NCBI RefSeq assembly: GCF_011386835.1
Contig: NC_088801.1
Span: 17,346,824 to 17,410,823, forward strand
Direction: 5' to 3'
DNA: 64,000 nucleotides
Source of the DNA: Chrysemys picta bellii
Taxonomy: Eukaryota; Chordata; Testudines; Emydidae
Positions 1-11,172 of the stretch are shown piece after piece; within the stretch, counting starts at the first letter, position 1, and each line of letters starts with the position of its first letter. The notes below the pieces were generated by a model, which saw only the letters and a list, made by a program, of their open reading frames with translations, did not search any database and was not told where the DNA came from. The position numbers and the translations under genes are program-made.

Positions 1-189
1 CTTGTTCTTCATAATAATTTTAAAAACAATACTAGCTGCCTATTTAATTTTAAAAACAGCAAAAAATATCCACCTCCCTTTCCATTTCTTATAAGGAGTC
101 TTGAAGTTTATATCTCCTCAGTGTGATAGATATGCTTGCTTTGATCTGCTTAGCTCTTAGAAGTCCAGGGGCACTGGTGGCTGCTGGTC

Positions 190-326
190 CCGTGCTGCTG
201 GTCCCGTGCTGCCCGGGGTCCCTAAGGACAGCTCCGTCCACCATTAGGGAATTTTTTTCCCCGAGAACCCCCTGTAACATTTTGTGAACCCCCAGGGGCT
301 CACGAACCCCAGTTTGGGAACCACTG
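190..326 (-). mobile_element. hAT-type element fragment (one terminal repeat)
   Basis: The right end reads agtttgggaaccactg, which on the minus strand is CAGTGGTTCCCAAACT, a typical hAT terminal inverted repeat. The inner sequence (gaaccccctgtaacattttgtg) continues as in non-autonomous copies. The left end is not recognisable and no 8-bp duplication was found. Next to it, at about 178-215, a 14-bp unit gctgctggtcccgt is repeated twice. Confidence 0.6.
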
Positions 327-2927
327 GGTTAAGACAAACAGAACTCTTTTTCAAATACATATCAAAGAAATAATCAATGGGAAAGACAGAACACTGCTGT
401 CATGGGATAGCTGGCCCCATTAAGGTGTGTTTGGGCCCAGGCTACCAGTGACAAGCTAATTTAACTAGCTCATCTAGGCACATAATTGAATAATGAGCAC
501 CTAGGCCTGATTAAAGGACAACAGGGCTCAGTTGCAGGGTGGTGCTCACAGAAAGAAAAGCTCGCTTAACAGAGAGGAGCTCCTAGAGACCGCAGTTTTC
601 AAGGAGGAGAGCTGTGTAACCGCTAAATCACAAAATAAAAGTCATTTTCTATGGGCTCGATTCTGCACCATTCAAAATAATAGGAGTTTTTTCAATGACA
701 TGAATGGGAGCATGATCAAGCCCTGTATGCCTATGTTATTTATTATTAAACAAAAAGGGTCTGATCCTGCATTTATTACTTCAATGGGAGTAATTGAAAG
801 AGGCTATTTCTATACTTTCTATAAATCACTAGTGTACATATTATATCATATAAGACGCCAAGTTTAAAAGGCAGTGAACACAAGTCAGAGTTCTGAAAAG
901 AGACATTTAACTGAGCTTTAGGAAAAGTCATCAGCAGTTAGAATTTTCCTCCATGGGCTTGAGACCATGCTACATGATGCCTCAAACAAAATATCATTGT
1001 CTAAAACTACAGAAGGGATTTGAAAGGGAAAAAAATGAAATACTGACTGCTGAGGATCACTCTGAAGTGTCCCTCTGTCACCTAGCCGGCAAATTCATAT
1101 TCATACAGCCTTAAAGCATTAAAATCAATTACATTTTAATGACATAATTGTTTCTCCCATCACTCTAGCTATAAAGGCAGACTAGCTGAAGTCAAAGCCA
1201 GTGGCCCCTGGCTGATTATATGTTTTGACAAATTAGATGATTACTAGAACCATCAAGCTCAAGCCCACTATGTCTCTACAGACCTAAGACAGAGGAGAGG
1301 GAAAGGATTGCTTTTAAATGGACATATGTCCAGAGGGGGCCCTGTCTCAAAGGAACTGAAGGACGTTAGCTACATAAAGAGCATTATTTGTATTGAATCA
1401 AGCAGTGGCTGGCATATAAACAGACTTATTTTAATACAAAATATGCTGCCACTTCTAAAAACCGGCACATCACAAGGTGCTACACACAATTTGTTTCAAA
1501 CATATCCAATTAAAGAGAGAGCAATATAAACTAGAATGTCAGCTACAGCTTTTTCAAAGAATATATAACTCGCTAACTAAGCCAGTCTAACATTTAACCA
1601 ATGCTAAAATGAAAGCAAAGAGCACATCAAGAATATTAGTGCAGTAGCAAAGTTCTGTTTTTATATGCTTATGAGAAGGTTTAAATTAATAGACAATTCA
1701 AATCAAAGCAGCTGAGGGATAAAAAGAAAGCAGTGAATACAGTATCAACTGATATAACACAGGATCAAATGTTACTGCCTTACCCATGTGTCAACATGAT
1801 AAGTTGTGTAAAGTGAGCAGGATTTGGCCCAGAACAGAATCACAAAATCCTCAGTGGTACAGAAAAAAAAAAATAGCTGATTTACACATTATAACTCTAT
1901 GGAGGCAAACTATAGACATAGTCTGCCCTCTCGACTAGTGTATAGCTCAAGTTTTACACAATTTAAATCAGAACTACACGACATATCATTAAGGTTATAA
2001 CAAGGCAGTATTGTGCCTCCACTGGCTTCTCTGGTTATCTTACGTGTGAGTACAAATTTCAATTGGAATTACTAAAATAGAAAGTTGAACATACTGTAAT
2101 CACTCAAGCAAAAACATTCATGAGATGGAGATTTACAGTTTCAGTCAACTATCTCCCACCATTTAACTGCCCTGATACCTGTAGAATCAGATAACTCTGT
2201 GAAGGACACTGTTTAATTATTATCATATAAATAGTTGGGAGCTTTGTTTTGTTGATTTAGGGGAAGATTTTCAAAGGTACAACTGGCAGGTAAGCACCCA
2301 AGTCAATGAGAGTTAAGTGCCTAGTTGTTTATGCCTTTGAAAAAAATCTACTCAATGTTTTGGTAAGTTAACATTTTAAAATAATTTCTTTTCTTATTAT
2401 TAGCATACATGAACTTTTCATACTATTAACATATTTTATTAATAACCTATATGTCACTTTAAATGAACCATTTGTGTTTGATCAACCGCTTGTAATTTAT
2501 GTGCATTCATTTTGTTCATATTCCAAAAATGTCAACCATACATTATAAAATCTACTTGATACTGACATAAGGATCTGTCGATATTTTTCATTAAAAGGAT
2601 TTCCCATACTTTATTTCTCCATGCCACTAAAGTTGGGGGATCTGTCCTTTTCTAAAAATGAAACATTACACATGTAGATGCTTGTAGGGGTTTATTGTTC
2701 TTGTACGGGTCTATATATTTCTCATATGGTTAAAAAAAGAGCAATAATGTGTTAGAATTCTATGCAAAGTATCTGTGTATTATGCTACATCTACCACACG
2801 GACCTTTGAAGAGGAAAACAAAAGCCTCACACTTTTGGGTGGAGTTTTGTGAGAGGGTGTGCTAAAGCTACAGGGGAGCTTGAGGACTGAACACTGGTTC
2901 CAGGGGCTGAGCTGACAGACCACATGG
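327..2927. other. AT-rich non-coding stretch
   Basis: I see no gene and no clear transposon end. The short open frames (532-867, 1308-1529) show no protein family and no splice context. Around 665-740 there is a worn copy of the dispersed 'caatgggag' repeat that recurs across the window. Confidence 0.5.
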
Positions 2928-3648
2928 TAGGGGTGGGCAAACTATGGCCCACGGGTCAGATCCGGTCTGTTAGGGCTTTGGATCTGACCCACGGGATTGC
3001 CACCCCTATGGCACCGTGGGCCCCGCGCCACTGCTGGAAGCGGCCAGCACCACGTCCCTGTGGCCCCTGCGGGTGGGGGGGGCAGAGGACTCCGTGCGCT
3101 GCCCTCACCTCCAGGCACCGCCCCCCGCAGCTCCCATTGGCCGAGAATGGGGAACCGCAGCCAATGGGAGCTTCGGGGGAGGGGCAGCGCACGGAGCCCT
3201 CTGCCTTCCCTCTCCCAGGAGCCGCAGGGACGTAGTGCCAGCCGCTTCCGGGAGCGGCGCAGAGCAGGGCCAGGGCAGGCAGGGAGCCTGTCTTAGCCCC
3301 GCTGCCACCCCGGAGCCGCTCCAGGTAAGTAGCACTAGGCCAGAACCCGCACCCCGAACCCCTCCTGCACCCCGCACCCCTCCCGCTCCCCAACCCCTTG
3401 CCCTGAGCCCCCCCCATACCCCGCACCCTCCTGCATCCCAACCCCCTGCCCTGAGCCCCCTTGTACACCCACACCCCTCCTGAGCCCCAACCCCTTGCCC
3501 TGAGCCCCTTCCTGCACACTGTACCCCCTCCCACACTCCGCACTCTCTCCCGCACCCCAACCCCCTGCCCAAGCCCTACATTCATGGTCCTGCATGCAAT
3601 TTCCCCACCCCGATGTGGCCCTTGGGCCAAAAAGTTTGCCCACCCCTG
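2928..3648. mobile_element. GC-rich non-autonomous hAT element, copy 1
   Basis: The terminal inverted repeats are taggggtgggcaaact at the left and agtttgcccacccctg at the right. The interior has a palindromic GC-rich block around 3120-3200 and a decayed C-rich minisatellite (about 3340-3590) in which 'ccaaccccttgccctgagcccc' type units recur four times. No matching 8-bp duplication is visible. The same family occurs at 54773-55494. The 60-224-residue frames on both strands here are by-products of low stop-codon density. Confidence 0.8.
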
Positions 3649-3757
3649 GTCTAAGCTCTCCAGACAAGGTTCTAGAAGATCTGTAACCCAACAGTGTGCT
3701 TACAGACTTAAAGACAGGGACAACGTCTGGGCTCTGTTAGGGCTGAGACTAACACTA

Positions 3758-3976
3758 GGTCTACACTACCCGCCTGAATCGGCGGGTAGAAATCGACCTC
3801 TCGGGGATTGATTTATCGTGTCCCGTCGTGACGCGACAATCGATCCCCGAATTGACGCTCTTACTCCACCAGCGGAGGTAAGTCGGCTGCGATACGTCGA
3901 ATTCAGCTACGCTATTTGCGTAGCTGAATTTGCGTAACTTAAATCGACCCCCCCCCCCCGTAGTGTAGATGTAGCC
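3758..3976. mobile_element. Harbinger-like MITE ('gtctacact' family)
   Basis: It starts ggtctacactaccc and ends gtagtgtagatgtagcc, so the ends are inverted repeats. Inside is the fold-back aattcagctacgctatttgcgtagctgaatt. Related copies lie at 20195, 21251 and 60682; the last shows a 3-bp TCA duplication, pointing to the PIF/Harbinger group (inference). A 10-base C run sits near the right end. Confidence 0.7.
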
Positions 3977-4194
3977 TAACTCTGTTCAGGCTATGGAGAC
4001 ATAAAACACACAAGATCCAGCAGCTGGGTCCCCTCACAGCAATCTGCTAAGCTTTGAGCAGGGAGCACTGAACCAGATCTGTTACACAGCCATGCCTTTA
4101 AATTCACTGAGGTAAAAATTGCAGCCAGAAAACACACACTTCAAGCCGTTTCGGAGATTTGCTGTTTAATCCAAAATACTCATGTTTACTCTTG

Positions 4195-4537
4195 CAGGGA
4201 TTCTCAAACTTCCATGATCCCCTTCTGACAACAAAAATTACTACATGACCCGAGGAAGGGAGACCAAAACCTGAGCTCACCTGAGCCCCACCATCCTGGG
4301 TTGGGGGGGCCAAAGCCCAAGCCCCACTGCCCTGGGCTGGGGGATCCAAAGCCCAAGCCCAAGGGCTTCAGTCCCAGGTGGCAGGGCCTGTAACCTGAGC
4401 CCAGCCACCCAGGGCTGAAGCCCTCAGCTCGGGCTTTGACCCTGGGCCCCAGCAAGTCTAACGCCAACCCTGGCGACCCCATTAAAATGGGGTCGCGACC
4501 CACTTTGGGGTCCCAACTCACAGTTTGAGAACTGCTG
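4195..4537. mobile_element. Non-autonomous hAT element
   Basis: The ends are cagggattctcaaact and agtttgagaactgctg, a degenerate inverted repeat of the CAGTGGTTCTCAA type. The interior is rich in 'ccaaagcccaagcccc' repeats and ends with 'aaaatggggtcgcgaccca'. The flanking octamers do not match. The 81- and 114-residue frames on the minus strand are spurious. Confidence 0.65.
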
Positions 4538-5651
4538 CCTAGATTCAAAGGATCTGAATAAGGCCTTTAATAATCACCAACTTTAATAAATTACCAACCA
4601 AACTATCTTTAAGCCAAACACCACCAATAAATAACAATTTCCTAAAAGGAAACTGGACATAAGTGTAATGTACTGTACATCCAGAGTCCATTACCAACAA
4701 AAGCTGCATCAGTAGGTGACATACTGTTTTAAAGGAATGCAAAAGAAACTATTCAGTACTTTGGTATTAATTTAGTAACATGTATTAATTCTGGCTTTAA
4801 ATGTCATGAAGTCATTATATAGTGTCTTGGAACTCTTCCAAACTGAGAAAGAAAAATACCTAAGGGATGTTCACATCTGGTTTCCCTTTTGAAAAGCCTG
4901 ATGGCAGATTTCTTTTTCTTTCTTTCTTTCTTTTTTTTTCCGTGGGAGATGGGAGGAAGGGGGTGTTGATCTGTGCTCAATAGCTTTAATTATGCTGCAA
5001 AAACAATCTATATTTTGATACACTGAAATATATGGATGTTGACACGTTTTTCTAAATCCCCCTTGCCAACAGAGTAAGATAGATTACCTTGCAATAAACA
5101 ACAAACCTAAAAGACTTCTATTAAAGACTAAAATTTGATTGTAAAATAAAAAAAAATGCTTTCAGATTGCATATTGCCCCTTTCATTACAGCACATACTA
5201 TAAAACAAGTCTTCACAGTTCAGAATGAAAGCTATTATTATCTAATTTCATGTGGAAATGAGATGTTTTTATCCACTCAGAAGTACAAAATATGCCCTTC
5301 ATGAATATGGTAGGTGAATGCATGACCAGAATGCAAAAATTCTTTTTCTGCACTATTGGCTAACAAGCATATTGTTAACCTAGGGCTTTATAAACTAGTT
5401 CTCATTACTGTGGACTATACATTAACTTTTATAATTATTTCATTTCAACAACTTTTAGCTGTATTTCTAGTTAACATATCTTGTGTTCTAATTCATTTTT
5501 GGATGCAGGAAAATTAAAAAGGAAACTCACAGAACACAGAGTTTCCATTATGTTCTTGAAATTACAGTTCCATTTTGACCATTTTCAGATTGTTTTGCTC
5601 TTTTCCGTTCCCCAAAATATCACCCTGGAAATATAGCATTTTTCATTCTTT
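4538..5651. other. AT-rich stretch with a simple repeat
   Basis: Apart from a pyrimidine (CTTT)n tract at about 4909-4940 nothing is recognised. No exon-like signal was seen. Confidence 0.5.
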
Positions 5652-6925
5652 ATCATAGAATCATAGAATATTAGGGTTGAAAGAGACCTCAGGAGGTCAT
5701 CTAGTCCAACCCCCTGCTCAAAGCAGGACCAACCCCAACTAAATCATCCCAGCCAGGGCTCTGTCAAGCCGGGCCTTAAAAACCTCCAAGGATGGAGATT
5801 CCACCACCTCAGTAGGCCATGCCACCATTCCAGTGCTTCACCACCCTCCTAGTGAAATAGTTTTTCCTAATATCCAACCTAGACCTCCCCCACTGCAACC
5901 ATTGCTCCTTGTTCTGTCATCTGCCACCACTGAGAAAAGCCTAGCTCGATCCTCTTTGGATGACTCGAGTTGAAGACTGCTATCAAATCCCTCCTCACTC
6001 TTCTCTTCTGCAGACTAAACAAGCCCAGTTCCCTCAGCCTCTCCTCATAAGTCATGTGCCCCAGCCCCCTAACCATTTTTGTTGCCCTCCACTGGCCTCT
6101 CTCCAATTTGTCCACATCCTTTCTGTAGTGGGGGGCCCAAAACTGGACACAATACTCCAGATGTGGCCTCAACAGTGCCGAATAGAGGGGAATAATCACT
6201 TCCCTTGATCTGCTGGCAATGCTTCTACTAATGCAGTCCAATATGTCGTTCGCCTTCTTGGCAACAAGGGCACACCGTTGACTCATATCCAGCTTCTCAT
6301 CCACTGTAATCCCCAGGTCCTTTTCTGCAGAACTGCCACTTAGCCAGTCGGTCCCCAGCTTGTAGCAGTGGATGGGATTCTTCGGTCTAAGTGCAGGACT
6401 CTGCACTAGTCCTTGTTGAATCTCATCAGATTTCTTTGGACTCTATCCCTACCCTCCAGTGTATCTACCTCTTCCCCCCCCATCTTAGTGTTGTCTGCGA
6501 ACTTGTTAAGGGTGCAATTCATCCCATCGTCCAGATAATTAATGAAGATGTTGAACAAAACCAGCCCCAGGACCGACTCCTGGGACACTCCGCTTGATAC
6601 CGGCTGCCAACTAGACATCGAGCCGTTGATCACTACCCATTGAGCCCTACGATCTATCCACTTTACAGTCCATTAATCTAATCCATACTACTTTACCTTG
6701 CTGGCAAGAATACTGTGGGAGACACTATCAAAAGCTTTGCTAAATTCAAGATATATCACATCCATTACTTTCCCCATATCCACAGAGCCAGTTATCTCAT
6801 CATAGAAGGCAATCAGGTTGATCAGGCATGACTTGCCCTTGGTGAATCCATCTTGACTGTTCCTGATCAGCTTCCTCTCCTCCCATAGTTGTTTATAAGC
6901 AGTGATTTCTACTTTATACATCTCT
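5652..6925 (-). pseudogene. CR1 LINE, 5'-truncated, RT decayed
   Basis: This is a minus-strand CR1 whose 3' tail (tcatagaatcatagaatat in + sense) lies at 5652-5672. It carries the C-terminal half of the reverse transcriptase in three broken frames (6921-6688, 6633-6406, 6406-5879). Recognisable pieces are GFTKGKSCLINLIAF, YLEFSKAFDSVSH, a degraded GVPQGSVLG block (GVSQESVLGL), and the C-terminal stretch [19 protein letters not shown]. Catalytic residues are lost: the YLDFSKAFD aspartate is Glu and the FADD motif reads FADN. It is therefore an inactive copy. The 5' end stops at about 6925. Confidence 0.9.
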
Positions 6926-7282
6926 AAGAATTACAATTGTACGCAAGTATCCCAGGGCATGTCATGCAGGAAGAATAAACAGTAAGATGGGAAAAAAGAA
7001 ATGCTTGAAAACACTGTCAAAGACATCTAGCATTTTAATAGAGGGCCAGATGTTCAGCTGGTATAAGTCAACATAGTCCATTGAAATCAATCTAATCAAT
7101 CGATTTACACCAGCCAAATATCTAGCCCAAAATCTTAAAAGGGAAAGTTTCACAAAATTAATTACATCATTGGAGATCAATGACTTCGGAAATTACTTAA
7201 CATTATCAATCACCAACATTTGGCCTAAGACTTTGTTCTGCAACCAGCTGAACATTTGCAACTAGAATTTTCACTAGAAGGT

Positions 7283-7320
7283 GAAGGAAAGGAAAGGAAA
7301 GGAAAGGAAAGGAAAGGAAA
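7283..7320 (+). repeat. (GGAAA)n microsatellite
   Basis: The pentamer ggaaa is repeated about seven times without interruption. It sits in otherwise unremarkable AT-rich sequence. Confidence 0.95.
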
Positions 7321-7399
7321 CTCTGTCACAGTTATGAGACAAACTGCACCTCTAGCCTTTCCTGGTCTCATCAAGTGCATGCCCTCCCAGGTTTCAGGC

Positions 7400-7531
7400 C
7401 TTTTAATGATATGTCCGAGCTCTGGGACCCTCCCACCCCACAAGGTCCTCTAGCCCCGAGCTCCAGCCCAAACCCAGAAGTCTACACAGCAATGAAACAG
7501 CCCCACAGCTCGACCCAGTGTTGACATACCC
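7400..7531. mobile_element. Fragment of a 'gtctacac' MITE (GC-rich palindromic family)
   Basis: The piece includes gagctctgggaccctcccac, agtctacacagcaat and the right end tgttgacatacccTTA. It matches the pattern of the more complete copy at 35443. Only the right half is present. Confidence 0.5.
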
Positions 7532-8116
7532 TTAGCCATCATCTGGCTCTGGGTGGAATCACACAATTCTCCCACTCTCAGGCCAGGCCTGGGTTACAGT
7601 CACAATTACCTCAGGATGTCTAATTTAATCTCAGACCCTGAAGTTCTGTTCCCTCTGAGGGCAATGACAATGGTAAAATCAGTTACCAGAAAGCCTCCTT
7701 AAAGCAAAATATTATTTATTCAGAACAAAAGCATTTCTGAGAAATCCGTACCTTAAAAACAATAGAATAGACTACATGCACATCTAGCTTTTTCCTAAGG
7801 CTTACCATTCCCTGGATCTGAGAAGGCATAACTTTTTTAGATTCCCTCTGCAGTCTCTGTCTCCCTAGACAGCTTCTGACAAGCAAATCCCCTTCTCTCC
7901 CTGAGAAGCACTTTCAAACAATTTAGTGTTCTTTTGCTTTCCAGACTTCTGGCAAAACAAGGCTTGCAAGATCCTTGAAGCTAACAGCTTGCCCCATTGT
8001 CTTTCAAGTGTGCCTGGGAATGACCTTATCTAGATCTATTGTGTTGCTTTCCTATTTGCTCTTTCCACAGCCCCTGATTACATTAGAGCTATTCAGGCAT
8101 TCAAGAAATTCTAATA
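7532..8116. other. Non-coding stretch, possible old LTR-like repeat
   Basis: No gene is seen. The polypyrimidine-rich text and the target of the hAT insertion at 8125 hint at an older repeat that continues past 11173, but I could not find its ends. Confidence 0.3.
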
Positions 8117-8291
8117 ATATAGAGCAGGGGTCGGCAACGTTTGGCACGCGGCTCGCCAGGGTAAGCACCCTGACGGGCCGGGCCAGTTTATTTACCTGCT
8201 GATTCATAGATTCATAGATTATAGGACTGGAAGGGACCTCGAGAGGTCATCGAGTCCAGTCCCCTGCCCGCATGGCAGGACCAAATACTGT

Positions 8292-8969
8292 CTAGACCAT
8301 CCCTGATAGACATTTATCTAACCTACTCTTAAATATCTCCAGAGACGGAGATTCCACAACCTCCCTAGGCAATTTGTTCCAGTGTTTAACCACCCTGACA
8401 GTTAGGAACTTTTTCCTAATGTCCAACCTAGACCTCCCTTGCTGCAGTTTAAACCCATTGTTTCTGGTTCTATCCTTAGAGGCTAAGGTGAACAAGTTCT
8501 CTCCCTCCTCCTTATGACACCCTTTTAGATACCTGAAAACTGCTATCATGTCCCCTCTCAGTCTTCTCTTCTCCAAACTAAACAAACCCAGTTCTTTCAG
8601 CCTTCCTTCATAGGTCATGTTCTCAAGACCTTTAATCATTCTTGTTGGTCTTCTTTGGACCCTTTCCAATTTCTCCACATCTTTTTTAAAATGCGGCGCC
8701 CAGAACTGGACACAATACTCCAGCTGAGGCCTAACCAGAGCAGAGTAGAGCGGAAGAATGACTTCTCGTGTCTTGCTCACAACACACCTGTTAATGCATC
8801 CCAGAATCATGTTTGCTTTTTTTGCAACAGCATCACACTGTTGACTCATATTTAGCTTGTGGTCCACTATAACCCCTAGATCCCTTTCTGCCGTACTCCT
8901 TCCTAGACAGTCTTTTCCCATTCTGTATGTGTGAAATTGATTTTTCCTTCTAAGTGGAGCACTTTGCAT
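8292..8969 (-). pseudogene. CR1 ORF2, C-terminal domain
   Basis: This frame continues the RT after the frameshift. It encodes the conserved CR1 tail: [70 protein letters not shown] and [19 protein letters not shown], ending LDKCLSGMV just before the stop at 8292. The reading is clean to the natural stop, and the 3' untranslated tail follows. Confidence 0.92.
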
Positions 8970-10366
8970 TTGTCTTTGTTAAACTTCATCCTGTTTAACT
9001 CAGACCATTTCTCCAATTTGTCCAGATCATTTTGAATTATGACCCTGTCCTCCAAAGTAGTTGCAATCCCTCCCAGTTTGGTATCATCCGCAAACTTAAT
9101 AAGCATACTTTCTATGCCAATATCTAAGTCGTTGATGAAGATATTGAACAGAGCCAGTCCCAAAACAGACCCCTGCGGAACCCCACTCGTTACGCCTTTC
9201 CAGCAGGATTGGGAACCATTAATAACAACTCTCTGAGTACGGTTATCCAGCCAGTTATGCACCCACCTTATAGTAGCCCCATCTAATTTGTATTTGCCTA
9301 GTTTATCGATAAGAATATCATGTGAGACCGTATCAAATGCCTTACTAAAGTCTAGGTATACCACATCCACTGCTTCACCCTTATCCACAAGGCTCGTTAT
9401 TCTATCAAAGAAAGCTATCAGATTGGTTTGACATGATTTGTTCTTCACAAATCCATGCTGGCTGTTCCCTATCACCTTACCACCTTCCAAGTGTTTGCAG
9501 ATGATTTCCTTAATTACTTGCTCCATTATCTTCCCTGGCACAGAAGTTAAACTAACTGGTCTGTAGTTACCTGGGTTGTTTTTATTTCCCTTTTTATAGA
9601 TGGGCACTATATTTGCCCTTTTCCAGTCTTCTGGAATCTCTCCCGTCTCCCATGACTTTCCAAAGATAATAGCTAGAGGCTCAGATACCTCCTCTATTAG
9701 CTCCTTGAGTATTCTAGGATGCATTTCATCAGGCCCGGGTGACTTGCAGGCATCTAACTTTTCTAAGTGATTTTTAACTTGTTCTTTTTTTATTTTATCC
9801 ACTAAACCTACCCCCTTCCCATTAGCATTCACTATGTTAGGCATTGCTTCAGACTTCTCGGTGAAGACCGAAACAAAGAAGTCATTAAGCATCTCTGCCA
9901 TTTCCAAGTTTCCTGTTACTGTTTCTCCCTCTTCACTAAGCAGTGGGCCTACCCTGTCTTTGGTCTTCCTCTTGCTTCTAATGTATTGATAAAAAGTCTT
10001 CTTGTTTCCTTTTATTCCCGTAGCTAGTTTGAGCTCATTTTGTGCCTTTGCCTTTCTAATCTTGCCCCTGCATTCCTGTGTTGTTTGCCTATATTCATCC
10101 TTTGTAATCTGTCCTAGTTTCCATTTTTTATATGACTCCTTTTTATTTTTTAGATCGTGCAAGATCTCATGGTTAAGCCAAGGTGGTCTTTTGCCACATT
10201 TTCTATCTTTCCTAACCAGCGGAATAGCTTGCTTTTGGGCCCTTAATAGTGTCCCTTTGAAAAACTGCCAACTCTCCTCAGTTGTTTTTCCCCTCAGTCT
10301 TGATTCCCATGGGACCTTACCTATCAGCTCTCTGAGCTTCCCAAAATCTGCCTTCCTGAAATCCAT
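8903..10366 (-). pseudogene. CR1 ORF2, reverse transcriptase core
   Basis: This 487-codon open stretch holds the complete palm and fingers of a CR1 reverse transcriptase. From the N-terminus it shows [51 protein letters not shown] (catalytic Asp at about residue 339), [10 protein letters not shown] (about 394) and FADD (425-428, near base 9090). All the catalytic aspartates I can check are present. The first Met is only the first one in the frame; the real protein began upstream in the endonuclease. The last 15 or so residues are out of frame, after a one-base deletion near 8950. The enzyme copies CR1 RNA at the nicked target. Confidence 0.93.
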
Positions 10367-10416
10367 TGTCTCTATTTTGCTGTTCTCCCTTCTACCCTTC
10401 GTTAGAATTGCAAACT

Positions 10417-10899
10417 CTATGATTCATGATCACTTTCACCCAGGCTGCCTTCTACTTTCACATTCTCAACGAGTTCCTCCCTATTTGTTAAAATCAAGTC
10501 TAGAACAGCTTCCCCCCTAGTAGCTTTTTCAACCTTCTGAAATAAAAAGTTGTCTCCAATGCAGTCCAAGAATTTGTTGGATAGTCTGTGCCCCGCTGTG
10601 TTATTTTCCCAACATATATCCGGATAGTTGAAGTCCCCCATCACCACCAAATCTTGGGCTTTGGATGATTTTGTTAGTTGCTTGAAAAAAGCCTCATCCA
10701 CCTCTTCCACCTGGTTAGGTGGCCTGTAGTAGACTCCTAGCGTGACATCTCCCTTGTTTTTTGCCCCTTTAAGCCTAACCCAGAGACTCTCAACACTTCC
10801 GTCTCCTATGTCCATCTCTACCTCAGTCCAAGTGTGTACATTTTTAATATATAAGGCAACACCTCCTCCCTTTTTCCCCTGTCTATCCTTCCTGAGCAA
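10417..10899 (-). pseudogene. CR1 ORF2, endonuclease C-terminal part
   Basis: The frame encodes the second half of the apurinic-like (APE) endonuclease that nicks target DNA for CR1 insertion. Visible motifs are GGGVALYIK, the GVYYRPPNQ block, [13 protein letters not shown] with the catalytic Asp-Asn pair, and SDH near the end, the terminal His of the fold. The frame stops at 10417 straight after SDHES because of a one-base deletion. It continues into the reverse transcriptase in another frame. The N-terminal catalytic residues are missing by 5' truncation, and the residues translated before 10899 come from the host hAT element. Confidence 0.88.
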
Positions 10900-11172
10900 G
10901 CTGATGCAGCAGGTTCGGCCGATCGCGGCCCCCACTCACCGCGGTTCGCCGTCCCGGGCCAATGGGGGCGGCGGGAAGCGGCGCGGGCCGAGGGATGTGC
11001 TGGCCGTGGCTTCCCGCCGCCCCCATTGGCCCGGGACGGCAAACCGTGGCCAGTGGGGGCCGCAATCAGGGGCCGAACCTGCCGCGTCAGCAGGTAAATA
11101 AACTGGCCCGGCCCGCTAGAGTGCTTACCGTGGCGAGCCACATGCCGAACGTTGCCGACCCCTGATATAGAG

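Larger units (their letters stand above)
8204..10899 (-). mobile_element. CR1 LINE (2.7 kb, young, 5'-truncated)
   Basis: This minus-strand CR1 is inserted into the hAT element of 8125-11164. Its 3' end (ttcatagattcatagatt in + sense) is at 8204-8221. It keeps the C-terminal part of the endonuclease, the full reverse transcriptase core and the C-terminal domain. Its 5' end is cut inside the endonuclease at 10899. The borders carry gctgat at 8198-8203 and 10900-10905. Two single-base deletions, near 10426 and near 8950, are the main reading-frame breaks, so the copy is recent in CR1 terms. Confidence 0.95.
8125..11164. mobile_element. Non-autonomous hAT element, interrupted by a CR1
   Basis: The left piece (8125-8203) starts caggggtcggcaacgtttgg and the right piece (10900-11164) ends aacgttgccgacccctg. 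The inverted repeats run for about 75 bp, including the shared 'cggcccg...agtttatttacctgctg' part. It is flanked by a perfect 8-bp duplication, atatagag, at 8117-8124 and 11165-11172. Without the insert it is about 340 bp. The right piece has a CpG-rich palindrome (about 10930-11050). A CR1 occupies 8204-10899, with a 6-bp gctgat repeat at its borders. Confidence 0.92.

Noticed and set aside
2924..3691. Several frames of 99-224 residues
   Set aside because: They lie within a hAT element and its C-rich repeats, and overlap on both strands.
7283..7320. CRISPR-like or satellite array at the (GGAAA)n tract
   Set aside because: It is a plain microsatellite without spacers; this is a vertebrate genome.
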